This document shows positions 25,191 through 34,172 of a stretch of 48,623 nt of DNA, piece by piece. The stretch's first letter is position 1. Each line of letters opens with the position of its first letter. The notes under the pieces are model-generated. The model did not search any database. It had not been told where the DNA came from and saw nothing but the letters and a program-made list of their open reading frames with translations. The translations under genes were made by a program, and so were the position numbers. Source of the DNA: Ahrensia sp. (GTDB taxonomy: Bacteria > Pseudomonadota > Alphaproteobacteria > Rhizobiales > Rhizobiaceae); NCBI GenBank assembly GCA_002706335.1, contig PAKZ01000018.1:1-48623 (forward strand), in the 5' to 3' direction.

Positions 25191-25712
25191 TTAAGGCGCG
25201 GGAGCGCGGCTCAGCCGGTCGGCGGCGGCAAGCAGGCTCGGAATGCGTCCCGTCCCGCGCATGGATGCGACAAGCCGTTTCGCCTCATCCGGTTCAATCC
25301 CGACGCTCGTTACATAGAGCGGCCGGGCACTGCGGCCGCGCAGCAGTTCCGCCGATACCGGCGTGTCGCGGAACCGGTTCTTGGCGACGCCGATGATCGC
25401 GATCTTCCGGTCGAGTGCCTCGAAGAGATGCGCTCCGAGGCCGGGGCGCTCATCGGGGCCGAGCGTCACGTAACCGTCGATGACGATGATGGAGGGCGTC
25501 GTGTCGAGCGTCTCGATCAAGGCGAGGAGGCAGGGCAATTCGCGCTCGAAGAAGCGGCCGGGCACGTAAGCGCTGACAGAAGGGATCGTGACGACGGTTT
25601 CGCGGGCGATCTCGTCGGTCTCCCAGTCGGGAAACAGGATACCGGCCGCGACAGCCGAACCGTCTTCGCGATAATGAACGTCGACAGCGAGGTTGAGGGG
25701 AGAAGTCGTCAC
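25191..25712 (-). CDS. Endonuclease V-like protein
   Basis: The 173-residue product follows the order of endonuclease V (deoxyinosine-specific nicking of DNA or RNA): LAVDVHY with the first Asp, YVPGRFFERELPCLLALIE with the Glu, IVIDGYV with the second Asp, then HLFEAL and IIGVAKNRF. It is shorter than the usual 210-230 residues. It also lacks the HPRR motif, which is replaced by GPDERPG, so activity on deoxyinosine is uncertain. It ends close to the 3' side of a pirin gene (10 nt), indicating a shared transcript. Confidence 0.78.
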   Translation of the reverse strand: MTTSPLNLAVDVHYREDGSAVAAGILFPDWETDEIARETVVTIPSVSAYVPGRFFERELPCLLALIETLDTTPSIIVIDGYVTLGPDERPGLGAHLFEALDRKIAIIGVAKNRFRDTPVSAELLRGRSARPLYVTSVGIEPDEAKRLVASMRGTGRIPSLLAAADRLSRAPAP

Positions 25713-25722
25713 CTCGTTCCTG

Positions 25723-26640
25723 TCAGCCCGGAAGCGGGATGAACTCCTCGTCGTCGCCCGGCACGATGTCGAAGCGGCGGCTCTTCCATTCTTCCTTGGC
25801 CTGCTCGATGCGCTCGCGCGACGAAGAGACGAAGTTCCACCAGATATAGCGCCGTGAGCCGAGCGACGCGCCGCCGAGAAGCGCGAACGACGCGCCGCGC
25901 TCGGATCTCACGACGATCTGGTCGCCGGGGCGAAACACAAGCAACTGGTCCTGGCCGAACGTGTCGCCGGCGATCTCGACCGAGCCTTCGGCGACATAGA
26001 GCGCGCGTTCTTCCGTATCGGCAGGCACCTCGATCTCGCCGCCGGCGGGCAGCGTCACGTCGACATAGAGCGTGTCGGAATATTGCGAGACGGGCGAGGT
26101 CGCGCCGTGGAAGGAGCCGATCAGGACGCGCGCATGTGCCTTTCCGTCGTCGAGAACGCCCATGGACGCGGCGGCGGTGTTCTCGAAGGCCGGCGCCATT
26201 TCCTCCACGGCGTCGGGCAGCGCCAGCCATGTCTGCAGGCCGGAGAGCCGACGCGACGAATCGCGCGTTTCTTCCGGTGAGCGCTCCGAATGGACAATTC
26301 CGCGCCCCGCCGTCATCAGGTTGATGTCGCCCGGGGCGATGACCATCTCGGTGCCGAGCGAATCGCGGTGGCGGATGGTGCCGTCATAGAGATAGGTGAC
26401 GGTGGAGAGCCCGATATGCGGATGCGGCCGCACGTCGATGGCTTCGCCGGGCTTGAAGGTCGCCGGGCCCATGCGGTCGAAGAAGATGAACGGCCCGACC
26501 AGCTTGCGCTTCAGCGATGGCAGGGCGCGCCGCACCTCGAAGCCGCCGATATCGGAGACTTTCGGGATAATCAGCGTCTCGATGGCGTCGCAGGCGAAGG
26601 CATCGCCGGCCTCTGGGTCATTTCCGGGAAAGAAGCTCAT
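25723..26640 (-). CDS. Pirin family protein
   Basis: The 305-residue bicupin has metal-ligand motifs in the N-terminal cupin: RPHPHIGLSTVTYL, then RHRDSLG and GRGIVHSERSPE. The second cupin (about 180-300) is more variable. Pirins are iron-dependent, some with quercetin dioxygenase activity, others acting as redox-sensitive regulators. Which applies is not visible. It is followed at 10 nt by the endonuclease V-like gene. Confidence 0.93.
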   Translation of the reverse strand: MSFFPGNDPEAGDAFACDAIETLIIPKVSDIGGFEVRRALPSLKRKLVGPFIFFDRMGPATFKPGEAIDVRPHPHIGLSTVTYLYDGTIRHRDSLGTEMVIAPGDINLMTAGRGIVHSERSPEETRDSSRRLSGLQTWLALPDAVEEMAPAFENTAAASMGVLDDGKAHARVLIGSFHGATSPVSQYSDTLYVDVTLPAGGEIEVPADTEERALYVAEGSVEIAGDTFGQDQLLVFRPGDQIVVRSERGASFALLGGASLGSRRYIWWNFVSSSRERIEQAKEEWKSRRFDIVPGDDEEFIPLPG

Positions 26641-26746
26641 GAGGCTGCTCCGAGTGTTTCGTCACGAGGGCAAATGGGAGGCGTTGAAGGCTTTTCAATC
26701 AAGGGCGACACTGCGTCTCCCAAACGAGGACTGTCGTATCGCTGGC

Positions 26747-27112
26747 TCAGCCGTTGTGCCACCAATCCGCATGATAGAGCGATGCCGGGCCGAAAAAGGC
26801 GCGGATCGTTTCCCACGTGCCCAGCCGCCCGGCCCGGCCTGACATTGCCTCGATCATGCCCGTCGCAACGGCAGTGCGCAGAAGTTCGTCGGGTGAGACC
26901 ATGCCCTCCTCGATGCGCGCATATATGTTTCGCCGCATATCCGCGTCGAAGCGATCGTGATGTTGCACGATCGCGCGGCCGATATCCGCATAGGCAATGG
27001 TCAGAGGCGGCGTTTCTTCATTCCAGTAAGCCAGCGTCTCGAGACGAACCTTTTCGAGTTCCGGATCGAGGCCGGCAATGTCGGCGAGAAACGTATCGGT
27101 CAGCGCGCTCAT
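26747..27112 (-). CDS. Hypothetical protein, 121 residues
   Basis: I do not recognise a function. The protein is soluble and mostly helical: LTDTFLADIAGLDPELEKV, DRFDADMRRNIYARIEEG, ELLRTAVATGMIEAMSG. It ends in an aromatic stretch (FFGPASLYHADWWHNG). No cofactor motif is evident. It follows xseB by 11 nt and is probably in the same transcript as the hydrolase and xseB. Confidence 0.7.
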   Translation of the reverse strand: MSALTDTFLADIAGLDPELEKVRLETLAYWNEETPPLTIAYADIGRAIVQHHDRFDADMRRNIYARIEEGMVSPDELLRTAVATGMIEAMSGRAGRLGTWETIRAFFGPASLYHADWWHNG

Positions 27113-27123
27113 GCCGGGAGGGC

Positions 27124-27375
27124 TTAACCGTCCAGCGGCTCCGTCCCCGCCGGCTTGCCTTCCCGGGTGAGCTTGATCTTCTCGATCTTCGCTTCCGCCG
27201 CCTTCAGCAATTCGTCGCAGCGATTGCGCAGCGCTTCGCCGCGCTCGTAGATCTCGATGGATTTGTCGAGCGGCACGTCGCCGCGTTCGAGCTGGTCGAC
27301 GATGGTTTCGAGCTGTTGCAGCGCCGTCTCGAAGTTCATTTCCTTCACATCGGCGTGGTTCGGGGCGTCGGCCAT
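27124..27375 (-). CDS. xseB: Exodeoxyribonuclease VII small subunit
   Basis: The 83-residue protein matches XseB throughout: [20 protein letters not shown], then [18 protein letters not shown] and AEAKIEKI. It joins XseA to form the nuclease that degrades single-stranded DNA; xseA is not in the window. It starts 4 nt after the stop of the deacetylase-like gene. Confidence 0.96.
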   Translation of the reverse strand: MADAPNHADVKEMNFETALQQLETIVDQLERGDVPLDKSIEIYERGEALRNRCDELLKAAEAKIEKIKLTREGKPAGTEPLDG

Positions 27376-27379
27376 CGGT

Positions 27380-28309
27380 CTATCCTCGCATCAGTCGCAT
27401 GACATGGGCGGCGGTGGAAGACGCCAGCCCCTTCAGATCGTAGCCGCCTTCCAGAAGGCTGACCACACGGTTGTCGCAATGGCGGCCGGCGGCGTCCATC
27501 AGCTTGCCGGTCGCCCAGTCGAAATCGTCCTCGACGAGATTGATCTCGGCCAGCGGATCGCGGTGATGCGCGTCGAAGCCGGCGGAGATGATGAGCAGGT
27601 CGGGGCGGAAATCGTCGATCGCCGTCAGGATGCGATCCTTGAAGGCCTCGCGGAATTGGTCGCCGGTGTCATGCGGGCTGAGCGGCGCGTTGCGAATCGT
27701 GCCGTGCGCGCCGGTTTCGTCCTTCGCGCCTGTGCCCGGATAAAGCGGCATCTGGTGCGTCGAACAGTAGAGGACGGTCGGATCGTCCCAGAAGATGTCC
27801 TGCGTACCGTTGCCGTGATGCACGTCCCAGTCGACGATGGCGATGCGCTCTGCGCCATGGGTGCGCTGCGCATGGCGCGCGGCGATGGCCGCCGTGTTGA
27901 ACAGGCAGAAGCCCATAGCTGTTGTCTTCTCGGCATGGTGGCCGGGCGGGCGGGCCGCGACGAAGACGTTGGAGACGGTCTGGGCGAAGACATCGTCCAC
28001 CGCCGCATTGGCCGCGCCGATGGCGTGCAGCGCCGCCTCGTAGCTTCTCGGGCTGGCGCAGGTGTCAGCGTCGACGCGGGCGATGCCGGTTTCCGGGATC
28101 TGCGCGATGACGCGCTCGATATGGTCTTCCGGATGCGCGTAGCGGATGGTTTCCGGATCGCCCTCCGGCGCGTCGACCCGGTCGAGCGGATCGAAGGCCT
28201 CGTCGGCGAGCGCTTCCCACACCGCCCTGATCCGGTCCGGGCGTTCCGGATGGCCGGGCGGGGTTACGTGTTCGAGGAAGATGTCGTGCGAATAGAGACG
28301 GGTGGTCAT
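27380..28309 (-). CDS. Histone deacetylase-like / acetoin utilization family hydrolase
   Basis: The 309-residue arginase-deacetylase fold enzyme shows [19 protein letters not shown], then [14 protein letters not shown] (Asp and His zinc ligands), [12 protein letters not shown] (third ligand Asp) and LEGGYDL (transition-state Tyr). All catalytic residues are present. Likely substrates are acetylated polyamines or other acetylamides rather than histones. It is directly linked to xseB. Confidence 0.94.
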   Translation of the reverse strand: MTTRLYSHDIFLEHVTPPGHPERPDRIRAVWEALADEAFDPLDRVDAPEGDPETIRYAHPEDHIERVIAQIPETGIARVDADTCASPRSYEAALHAIGAANAAVDDVFAQTVSNVFVAARPPGHHAEKTTAMGFCLFNTAAIAARHAQRTHGAERIAIVDWDVHHGNGTQDIFWDDPTVLYCSTHQMPLYPGTGAKDETGAHGTIRNAPLSPHDTGDQFREAFKDRILTAIDDFRPDLLIISAGFDAHHRDPLAEINLVEDDFDWATGKLMDAAGRHCDNRVVSLLEGGYDLKGLASSTAAHVMRLMRG

Positions 28310-28365
28310 GGCGGCCTATGTAGCATCTGCGGCGCGCGCTGCCATCCGTCTCTCACAGAAGTTTT

Positions 28366-29319
28366 TTACTGCGTGACGGGCCGTCCGCCGAAGGCAGTCT
28401 TCGCCTTGTCCGTCAGGTCGCGGAACTTGTCGGACGCACCGGCCAGCTTGCGATCCCATTCGGGATCTGGAACCTGGCCTTCGATGCGCTTGAAATAGAC
28501 CTGCATCAGCGCGCAGATGGCGAAGGGCTCCATCAGCGCCGCCTTGAACGCCCATGCGAGCAGCAGCGCGAAGACGAAGCCGTAACCGCTCGCCGAGCCC
28601 GGAATCGCATAGACGAACAGGCCGGCCGGGACGAGCATGATCAGGAAGACAAGGAGGGAGAACGCCCACATGATGGCGGTCAACCAGACGGCGTTCTTGA
28701 TCATGTGGGTGCCGTTCTGTGCATAGAGCACGAGCGCGTGGCGCGACGTCTCCCACGGATTGTCGCTGCGAATGCGGATGTTGTAGCCGAGGATCACCTC
28801 GTCGACATAAGTCAGCGACATGCGGATGATGCCGTTGATGAAGCCGACGATGCCGCTGAGGCCGGGGATCGGCAGGAAAGCCGCGACGCCGCCGAGCAGG
28901 CCGGTGATGGCGCGAATGACGCCTTTGACGATCTGGTCGAGCGCGAACAGGACATTGGCCTCGCCGAAGCGCTCCTTTACGGTTTCCTGCGCATGGGCGA
29001 TCTGGCCCTGCGGCAGCGGCTCGCCGTCGATCAACTCGACCATGACGGCGATGTGGCCGGCCTTGACCATGTAGAGGATGTATTCGCGGATCCAGTAGAC
29101 GATGGCGGAGACGATGCCGAAGCCGGCGATACCGCCCCACAGCGCAAAGGAGCCCGGCTCGTCGCCGATCTGCCCGACGCCATAACCGATGCCGGCGCCC
29201 GCGCCGGTCGCGATGATATAGGCGAATGTGATGCCGAAATAGACCGCCATCCTGAGCAGGATGAAAGGCATGGTGCGGCCGAGGATCGACAGTGTCGTCC
29301 CGATGGAAAAGTCCCACAT
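28366..29319 (-). CDS. Multi-span inner membrane protein of unknown function
   Basis: The 317-residue protein has about six hydrophobic segments (for example MAVYFGITFAYIIATGAG, GGIAGFGIVSAIVYWI, LLGGVAAFLPIPGLSGIVGF, LTAIMWAFSLLVFLIMLV and FVFALLLAWAFKAAL). A conserved-looking amphipathic loop lies between them (YVDEVILGYNIRI). I do not recognise a transporter family. The C-terminus is charged and soluble. AAGGGG precedes the ATG at good spacing. It appears monocistronic. Confidence 0.8.
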   Translation of the reverse strand: MWDFSIGTTLSILGRTMPFILLRMAVYFGITFAYIIATGAGAGIGYGVGQIGDEPGSFALWGGIAGFGIVSAIVYWIREYILYMVKAGHIAVMVELIDGEPLPQGQIAHAQETVKERFGEANVLFALDQIVKGVIRAITGLLGGVAAFLPIPGLSGIVGFINGIIRMSLTYVDEVILGYNIRIRSDNPWETSRHALVLYAQNGTHMIKNAVWLTAIMWAFSLLVFLIMLVPAGLFVYAIPGSASGYGFVFALLLAWAFKAALMEPFAICALMQVYFKRIEGQVPDPEWDRKLAGASDKFRDLTDKAKTAFGGRPVTQ

Positions 29320-29400
29320 GGCAAAGGCCCCTTCTTGGATGAGATGGGCGCGACTTTAGTCATGCGGCATAAACGCGATGTGACCGGCGTCACAGCCCTC

Positions 29401-30411
29401 TCAGGGGATCACCACCAGCAGCCTGCCGTCATCCGTGCCGGTGACGATTCGCCCGTCGACCGCCGCGATCGACATGTCGATGCGTGTGGGGAGGGCGATA
29501 TCGGGCAGGTCCGAGATCGGGAAGCGCAGCCGCATTCGATCCTGCGACGGCAGGAAGAGGTCGGGACCGCCGTTGCCGTCGAAATCGGCAAAGGCGGACA
29601 TGGCCTGCTCACGCGAGCCGAAGACATGGTTGGAGAGGTCGCCGGCAATGTCGTTGCGCTCGGCGATGCGGCCATTGCCGTAATTGAGGGACAAAAGCCG
29701 GCCGCCGATATGCGGCGTGCGGACGGCATAGATCGTCCGGAAGCCATTCGCGTCCGGAACGATGCCGGCGATGTTGAGCCAGCGATTGGGCCGGCCGTTT
29801 TCCGAACCTGCGCCGAGTTCAACGAGTTCGCCGTCCTTGAGCCCATAGAGCGCGACGGCGGAACCGCCCGTCCGCGACGAACGGATGGCGACGATTTCGT
29901 TCGTCCCGTCGCCGTCGAGATCGGCGATGCGCGGCGTGATGTCCTCGAAGACCTGCGTTTCGGGGAGGACGAATTCGGCTTCGCTTCCGTCGGTCAGAAC
30001 AGCAACCAGCGAACCGCCCTCGATATCGTCGCCGAGCGCGCCATGGGCGTAGCGCTGCGTCGGCTGTCCGTACCAGGCCTTGCGGATATCGCCGGCAGTC
30101 GCCGTGGCGACGAAGCCGTCGGGCAGGGCGCCGGCAGGCGTTTTTTCGCGCAGGCCGGTTTCGGCGGTCGTTTCGAGGCAGATGCCCGCCTCGGCGGCAC
30201 AGGGCAGCAGCTGGAAGACCTCGCCCCCGAGCACGGCATAGGTCTCGTCGCCCGATTTGCGGATTTCTGTCAGCGGCGCGGGCAGGGCGAGCTCGTACAG
30301 TTCCACCGCGCGCGCCGGAAGCGTGGCGCAGGCGAGAAGCGCCGCCGCCGCGAGAACGCTAGATGATTTCCGTCGAACTGATCTGGATGCCAAAGCCCTC
30401 AAGTCCCACAT
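29401..30411 (-). CDS. Exported FG-GAP/VCBS-like repeat protein
   Basis: The 336-residue protein has a signal peptide (SSSVLAAAALLACATLPARA) followed by a beta-propeller-like domain. Calcium-loop repeats ADLDGDGTNEIVAI and ADFDGNGGPDLFLP are visible and are characteristic of FG-GAP/VCBS repeats. Ligand is unknown. The start at 30411 lies inside the end of the upstream ribB gene, a 53-base overlap. Later TTG codons would shorten the overlap but would cut into the signal peptide region. Translational coupling to ribB is therefore likely. Confidence 0.85.
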   Translation of the reverse strand: MWDLRALASRSVRRKSSSVLAAAALLACATLPARAVELYELALPAPLTEIRKSGDETYAVLGGEVFQLLPCAAEAGICLETTAETGLREKTPAGALPDGFVATATAGDIRKAWYGQPTQRYAHGALGDDIEGGSLVAVLTDGSEAEFVLPETQVFEDITPRIADLDGDGTNEIVAIRSSRTGGSAVALYGLKDGELVELGAGSENGRPNRWLNIAGIVPDANGFRTIYAVRTPHIGGRLLSLNYGNGRIAERNDIAGDLSNHVFGSREQAMSAFADFDGNGGPDLFLPSQDRMRLRFPISDLPDIALPTRIDMSIAAVDGRIVTGTDDGRLLVVIP

Positions 30412-31447
30412 AATGCCGTTCGCGCGAAGAATAGAGCTTTATCGAGGCGATGCCGAGATCTTTCAGGATTTGCGCGCCGAGGCCGATTTCGCGCCATTCG
30501 GCCTCGCGGTCCTGCGCTTCGGCATGTTCCTCGGGAAGCCGGCGGCCGCTCGCCTTGCCGACACCCACCGAGCCTTCGCGCAGATAGACGACCACGCCGC
30601 GGCCTTCCTCGGCCATGCGGCGCAGGATGGCCGAGATGACCTTTTCCTTGCCGAAGACATCGTCGACGACGGATTCCAGATGCAGCCGGACCGGGATGTC
30701 GACGCCGTCGCGGATGTCGCCATAGACGACGGCGAGGTGATGCATCGGGTCCCAGGGTAGCGTGTAGGAATAGGCCTTGGCGGGCCCGACGATCGTATCC
30801 ACGTCGAAGGTCTCGACGAGTTCGATCAGCGTTTCCTTGCGCTGACGATAATTGATCAGGTCGGCGACGGAAACCTGCTTGAGGCCGTGCTGTTCGGCAA
30901 ACGCCGTGACCTGCGGGCCCCGCATGACGGTGCCGTCGTCATTGACAAGCTCGCAGATGACGCCGACCGGCGGCAGATTGGCGAGCTTGCACAGATCGAC
31001 CGCAGCCTCGGTATGGCCCGAGCGCATCAGGACGCCGCCCTCGCGCGCCACGAGCGGAAAGATATGGCCGGGGCGGACGAAATCGGCGGCGCCGGCATTC
31101 GGATTGGCGAGGTTGCGCACGGTCAGCGTGCGGTCGTCGGCGGAAATGCCGGTGGTCGTGCCGTGCTTGTAATCGACGGTGACCGTGAAGGCGGTCGAAT
31201 GCGGCGCGTCGTTGTCGGCGACCATCGGCGCGAGATTGAGCCGCTTGGCCTCTTCGCGCGGCATCGGCGCGCAGACGATGCCCGATGTGTGGCGGACGAT
31301 GAAGGCCATCTTCTCGGGTGTCGCGTGGACCGCAGCGACGATCAGATCGCCCTCGTTCTCGCGTCCGTCATCGTCCATCACAACGACAATCTCGCCGCGT
31401 TCGAAGGCGCGAAGCGCCTCGATGACTTTCGCCTGTTCGTATACCAT
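30359..31447 (-). CDS. ribB: 3,4-dihydroxy-2-butanone 4-phosphate synthase with degenerate GTP cyclohydrolase II domain
   Basis: The 362-residue protein makes the four-carbon unit of riboflavin from ribulose 5-phosphate. The N-terminal domain is complete: DDDGRENEGDLI, HTSGIVCAP, HGTTTGISADDRT, RPGHIFPL and GGVLMRSGHTEAAVDL. The C-terminal domain aligns in layout with GTP cyclohydrolase II but lacks the zinc Cys cluster: where the family has HSECLTGD it has LHLESVVDD, and the following Cys pair is absent. The second domain is thus probably inactive, so another RibA must exist. It sits 8 nt after aroC. Confidence 0.94.
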   Translation of the reverse strand: MVYEQAKVIEALRAFERGEIVVVMDDDGRENEGDLIVAAVHATPEKMAFIVRHTSGIVCAPMPREEAKRLNLAPMVADNDAPHSTAFTVTVDYKHGTTTGISADDRTLTVRNLANPNAGAADFVRPGHIFPLVAREGGVLMRSGHTEAAVDLCKLANLPPVGVICELVNDDGTVMRGPQVTAFAEQHGLKQVSVADLINYRQRKETLIELVETFDVDTIVGPAKAYSYTLPWDPMHHLAVVYGDIRDGVDIPVRLHLESVVDDVFGKEKVISAILRRMAEEGRGVVVYLREGSVGVGKASGRRLPEEHAEAQDREAEWREIGLGAQILKDLGIASIKLYSSRERHYVGLEGFGIQISSTEII

Positions 31448-31455
31448 GAAATTCC

Positions 31456-32550
31456 TCAGATACGGCCGGTCTGGCCTCTGTGCCGCAGATAATGGTCGGC
31501 GATCGCGCAGGCAACCATTGCCTCCCCGATCGGCACGGCGCGAATGCCGACACAGGGATCGTGCCGGCCCTTGGTGACAACCTCGGTTTCCTCGCCGTCG
31601 GCGGTGATCGACCGCGTCGGGATCAGAAGCGAAGAGGTCGGCTTGACGGCAAACCGCGCGACAACCGGCTGGCCGGTGGAAATGCCGCCGAGAATGCCAC
31701 CGGCATTGTTGGAGAGAAAGGACGGGTTGCCATATTCGTCGAGCCGGATCTCGTCGGCGTTGTCCTCGCCGCGAATGCGGGCCGCCTCGAACCCGTTGCC
31801 GATCTCGACGCCCTTGACCGCGTTGATCGACATCAGCCCTGCGGCAATGTCCTGATCGAGCTTGGCGTAGATCGGCGCGCCCAGTCCGGCCGGCACGCCT
31901 TCCGCGACAATCTCGATCACCGCGCCAACCGAGGAGCCGGCCTTGCGGATCTCGCCGAGATAGTCGGCGAAATCCTCGGCGGCTTGCGAATCCGGCGTGA
32001 AGAAGGGATTGCGGTCGACTTCCTCCCAGTCCCAGCGGTCGCGGTCGATTTCCTTCGTACCCATCGAAACGAGCGCACCGCGCACCGTCAGGCCCGGCAC
32101 GATCTTGCGCGCCAGCGCACCCGCGGCGACCCGGGCCGCCGTCTCGCGCGCCGAGGAACGTCCGCCGCCGCGATAGTCGCGGATGCCGTATTTCATGTCA
32201 TAGGTGAAATCGGCATGGCCGGGCCGGTAGCGCTTGGCGATGTCCGAATAGTCCTTCGAACGCTGGTCGGTGTTCTCGATCATCATCGAGATCGGCGTGC
32301 CGGTGGTTACCAGCGTCTCGCCGTCCTCCTGCGGCATGACGCCGGACAGAACCCGCACAGCGTCGTCCTCGCGGCGCTGCGTGGTGAACTTCGACTGGCC
32401 GGGCTTGCGCTTGTCGAGATAGGCCTGCACTTCAGCTTCGGTAAAGGCGATGCCGGGCGGGCAGCCGTCGATCACGCAGCCGAGCGCGATGCCGTGGCTT
32501 TCGCCCCAAGTGGTGACCCTGAAAAGATGGCCGAAAGTGTTGTGCGACAT
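31456..32550 (-). CDS. aroC: Chorismate synthase
   Basis: The 364-residue enzyme makes chorismate from 5-enolpyruvylshikimate 3-phosphate, the last step of the shikimate pathway, with reduced FMN. The N-terminus [19 protein letters not shown] and the stretches [34 protein letters not shown] and [17 protein letters not shown] are signatures. Length is normal. It is followed by ribB in the same unit and preceded by a histidine phosphatase gene. Confidence 0.97.
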   Translation of the reverse strand: MSHNTFGHLFRVTTWGESHGIALGCVIDGCPPGIAFTEAEVQAYLDKRKPGQSKFTTQRREDDAVRVLSGVMPQEDGETLVTTGTPISMMIENTDQRSKDYSDIAKRYRPGHADFTYDMKYGIRDYRGGGRSSARETAARVAAGALARKIVPGLTVRGALVSMGTKEIDRDRWDWEEVDRNPFFTPDSQAAEDFADYLGEIRKAGSSVGAVIEIVAEGVPAGLGAPIYAKLDQDIAAGLMSINAVKGVEIGNGFEAARIRGEDNADEIRLDEYGNPSFLSNNAGGILGGISTGQPVVARFAVKPTSSLLIPTRSITADGEETEVVTKGRHDPCVGIRAVPIGEAMVACAIADHYLRHRGQTGRI

Positions 32551-32625
32551 GAGAGATCCGTTCCTGCGCCCGCTTTTAGATCACAGGTCGCCGAAATGGA
32601 AACAGTTCTGTTGCGGATGCGACGA

Positions 32626-33225
32626 TCAGTTTTCCAGCCAGCGCGCGGTCGTGCCGTCGAACTTGTAGATACGGTCCTGCGGCACCGCCGCGTCGGCGAT
32701 TTCGCGGCCGTCGCCGCCCTGGAAGATATACTGGGTGGCGCGAAGAATGCCCCCGTGGCAAACGATGACGGCGGGCTCGTCGAGATCGTCGAGGAAGGCG
32801 GAGACGCGTTCCACGGCTTGCGAATAGCTTTCTCCGCCGGGCGGGACATGCGCCCATTTGTTCGCGTCGCGCAGCGCCATTTCGGCGGGTTCCTCCGCGG
32901 CCAGGTTCTCCATCAGCCGGTGCTCCCACTTGCCGAAGGACACCTCGATCAGCCGGTCGTCGGGCGTGTAGGCGTCCGGCGCGAGGCCCATGGATGTGCG
33001 GATGATTTCCATCGTTTCGCGGGCGCGGCCGAGCGGGCTGCTGAAGAACCGCCAGCGCGACCAGTCATCGCCGAGCGCCGCGAGCTGGCGTCCATTGCCC
33101 GCAGCCTGTTCGCGCCCGTGTGCATTGAGCGGGATGTCGGCCCGCCCCTGATAGCGCTTTTCGCGATTCCAGTCGGTCTCGCCGTGCCGGATCATGTAGA
33201 ACGGCGGAAATGCCTTCGTCGTCAT
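32626..33225 (-). CDS. Histidine phosphatase family protein
   Basis: The 199-residue protein has the phosphoglycerate mutase-like motif YMIRHGETDWNREKRYQG with the phospho-accepting His14. The second catalytic His lies in VIVCHGGILRA and the proton donor Glu in LIEVSFGKWEHR. It is a phosphatase of unknown substrate rather than glycolytic mutase. It lies between fabI (33-nt gap) and aroC in a common transcript. Confidence 0.9.
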   Translation of the reverse strand: MTTKAFPPFYMIRHGETDWNREKRYQGRADIPLNAHGREQAAGNGRQLAALGDDWSRWRFFSSPLGRARETMEIIRTSMGLAPDAYTPDDRLIEVSFGKWEHRLMENLAAEEPAEMALRDANKWAHVPPGGESYSQAVERVSAFLDDLDEPAVIVCHGGILRATQYIFQGGDGREIADAAVPQDRIYKFDGTTARWLEN

Positions 33226-33258
33226 TGCGAAGCCGTCGTTTCGGAAGAGGGGAGAGGT

Positions 33259-34080
33259 TCAGTCCTTCGTGATGTCTGGCGCGTCGACAGCCTTCATGCC
33301 GACGACATGATAGCCGGAATCGACATGGTGCACTTCGCCGGTCACAGAGCGCGACAGGTCTGACAGGAGATAAAGCGCGGAATCGCCGACATCCTCGATC
33401 GTCACGGTCTTGCGCATCGGCGAGTTGTACTCGTTCCATCGCAGGATATAGCGGAAATCGCCGACCCCGGACGCGGCCAGCGTCTTGATCGGGCCGGCCG
33501 ACAGCGCGTTGACGCGGATGCCGTTCTTTCCGAGATCGACCGCCAGGTAGCGTACGCTCGCCTCAAGCGCGGCCTTGGCGACGCCCATGACATTGTAGTG
33601 CGGCATGACCTTCTCGGCACCGTAATAGGTCAGCGTCAGGATCGAGCCGCCATTCGACATCAGCGGTTCGGCGCGCTTGGCGACCGAGGTCAGCGAGAAG
33701 ACGGAGATGTCCATCGTCCGGCCGAAATTCTCGCGCGTCGTGTCGACATAGCGGCCGGTCAGCTCGTCCTTGTTGGAAAAGGCGACGGCGTGCACGACGA
33801 AGTCGAGCCGGCCCCAGGTTTTCTCCAGATGCGCGAAGGCGGCCTCGATCGTGTCCGGCTCGGTCACGTCGAGATGGCCGCAGACGATAGCGTTCAATTC
33901 GGCCGCGAGCGGCTCGACACGCTTCTTCAGCGCGTCGCCCTGATAGGTGAAGGCCAGCTCGGCGCCCTGTTCGGCGCAGGATTTCGCGATGCCCCAGGCA
34001 ATCGACTTGTTGTTCGCAAGGCCGATGATGAGGCCTCGCTTGCCTTTCATGAGGCCCGAACCTGTGGTCATGATTTTCAT
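33259..34080 (-). CDS. fabI: Enoyl-[acyl-carrier-protein] reductase (NADH)
   Basis: The 273-residue short-chain dehydrogenase relative reduces enoyl-ACP in fatty acid elongation. MKGKRGLIIGLANNKSIAWG is the FabI NAD-binding start. The active site follows the FabI spacing Tyr-x6-Lys in MPHYNVMGVAKAALEAS, after LTYYGAEKV, and NALSAGPIKTLAASG follows. The product may start at the second Met (MKGKRG); the 34080 start adds 10 residues. It is the essential target of triclosan-type inhibitors in many bacteria. It is downstream of the dnaJ-like gene. Confidence 0.96.
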   Translation of the reverse strand: MKIMTTGSGLMKGKRGLIIGLANNKSIAWGIAKSCAEQGAELAFTYQGDALKKRVEPLAAELNAIVCGHLDVTEPDTIEAAFAHLEKTWGRLDFVVHAVAFSNKDELTGRYVDTTRENFGRTMDISVFSLTSVAKRAEPLMSNGGSILTLTYYGAEKVMPHYNVMGVAKAALEASVRYLAVDLGKNGIRVNALSAGPIKTLAASGVGDFRYILRWNEYNSPMRKTVTIEDVGDSALYLLSDLSRSVTGEVHHVDSGYHVVGMKAVDAPDITKD

Positions 34081-34172
34081 CCCGCAAAGAGTCTTGTCTT
34101 TATCGGGCGAGCATATCGCACAGCAATTTCAGTCCATCAAGCCAGAAGGCGTCGGCGCGCGAAAACGCGGCG

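Noticed and set aside
28705-30366. 553-codon plus-strand open frame
   Set aside because: It is antisense to the membrane protein and the FG-GAP-type protein genes. Composition is Asp/Arg/Gly-rich without motifs.
31480-33363. 627-codon plus-strand open frame
   Set aside because: It is antisense to aroC and the histidine phosphatase gene, both firmly identified.
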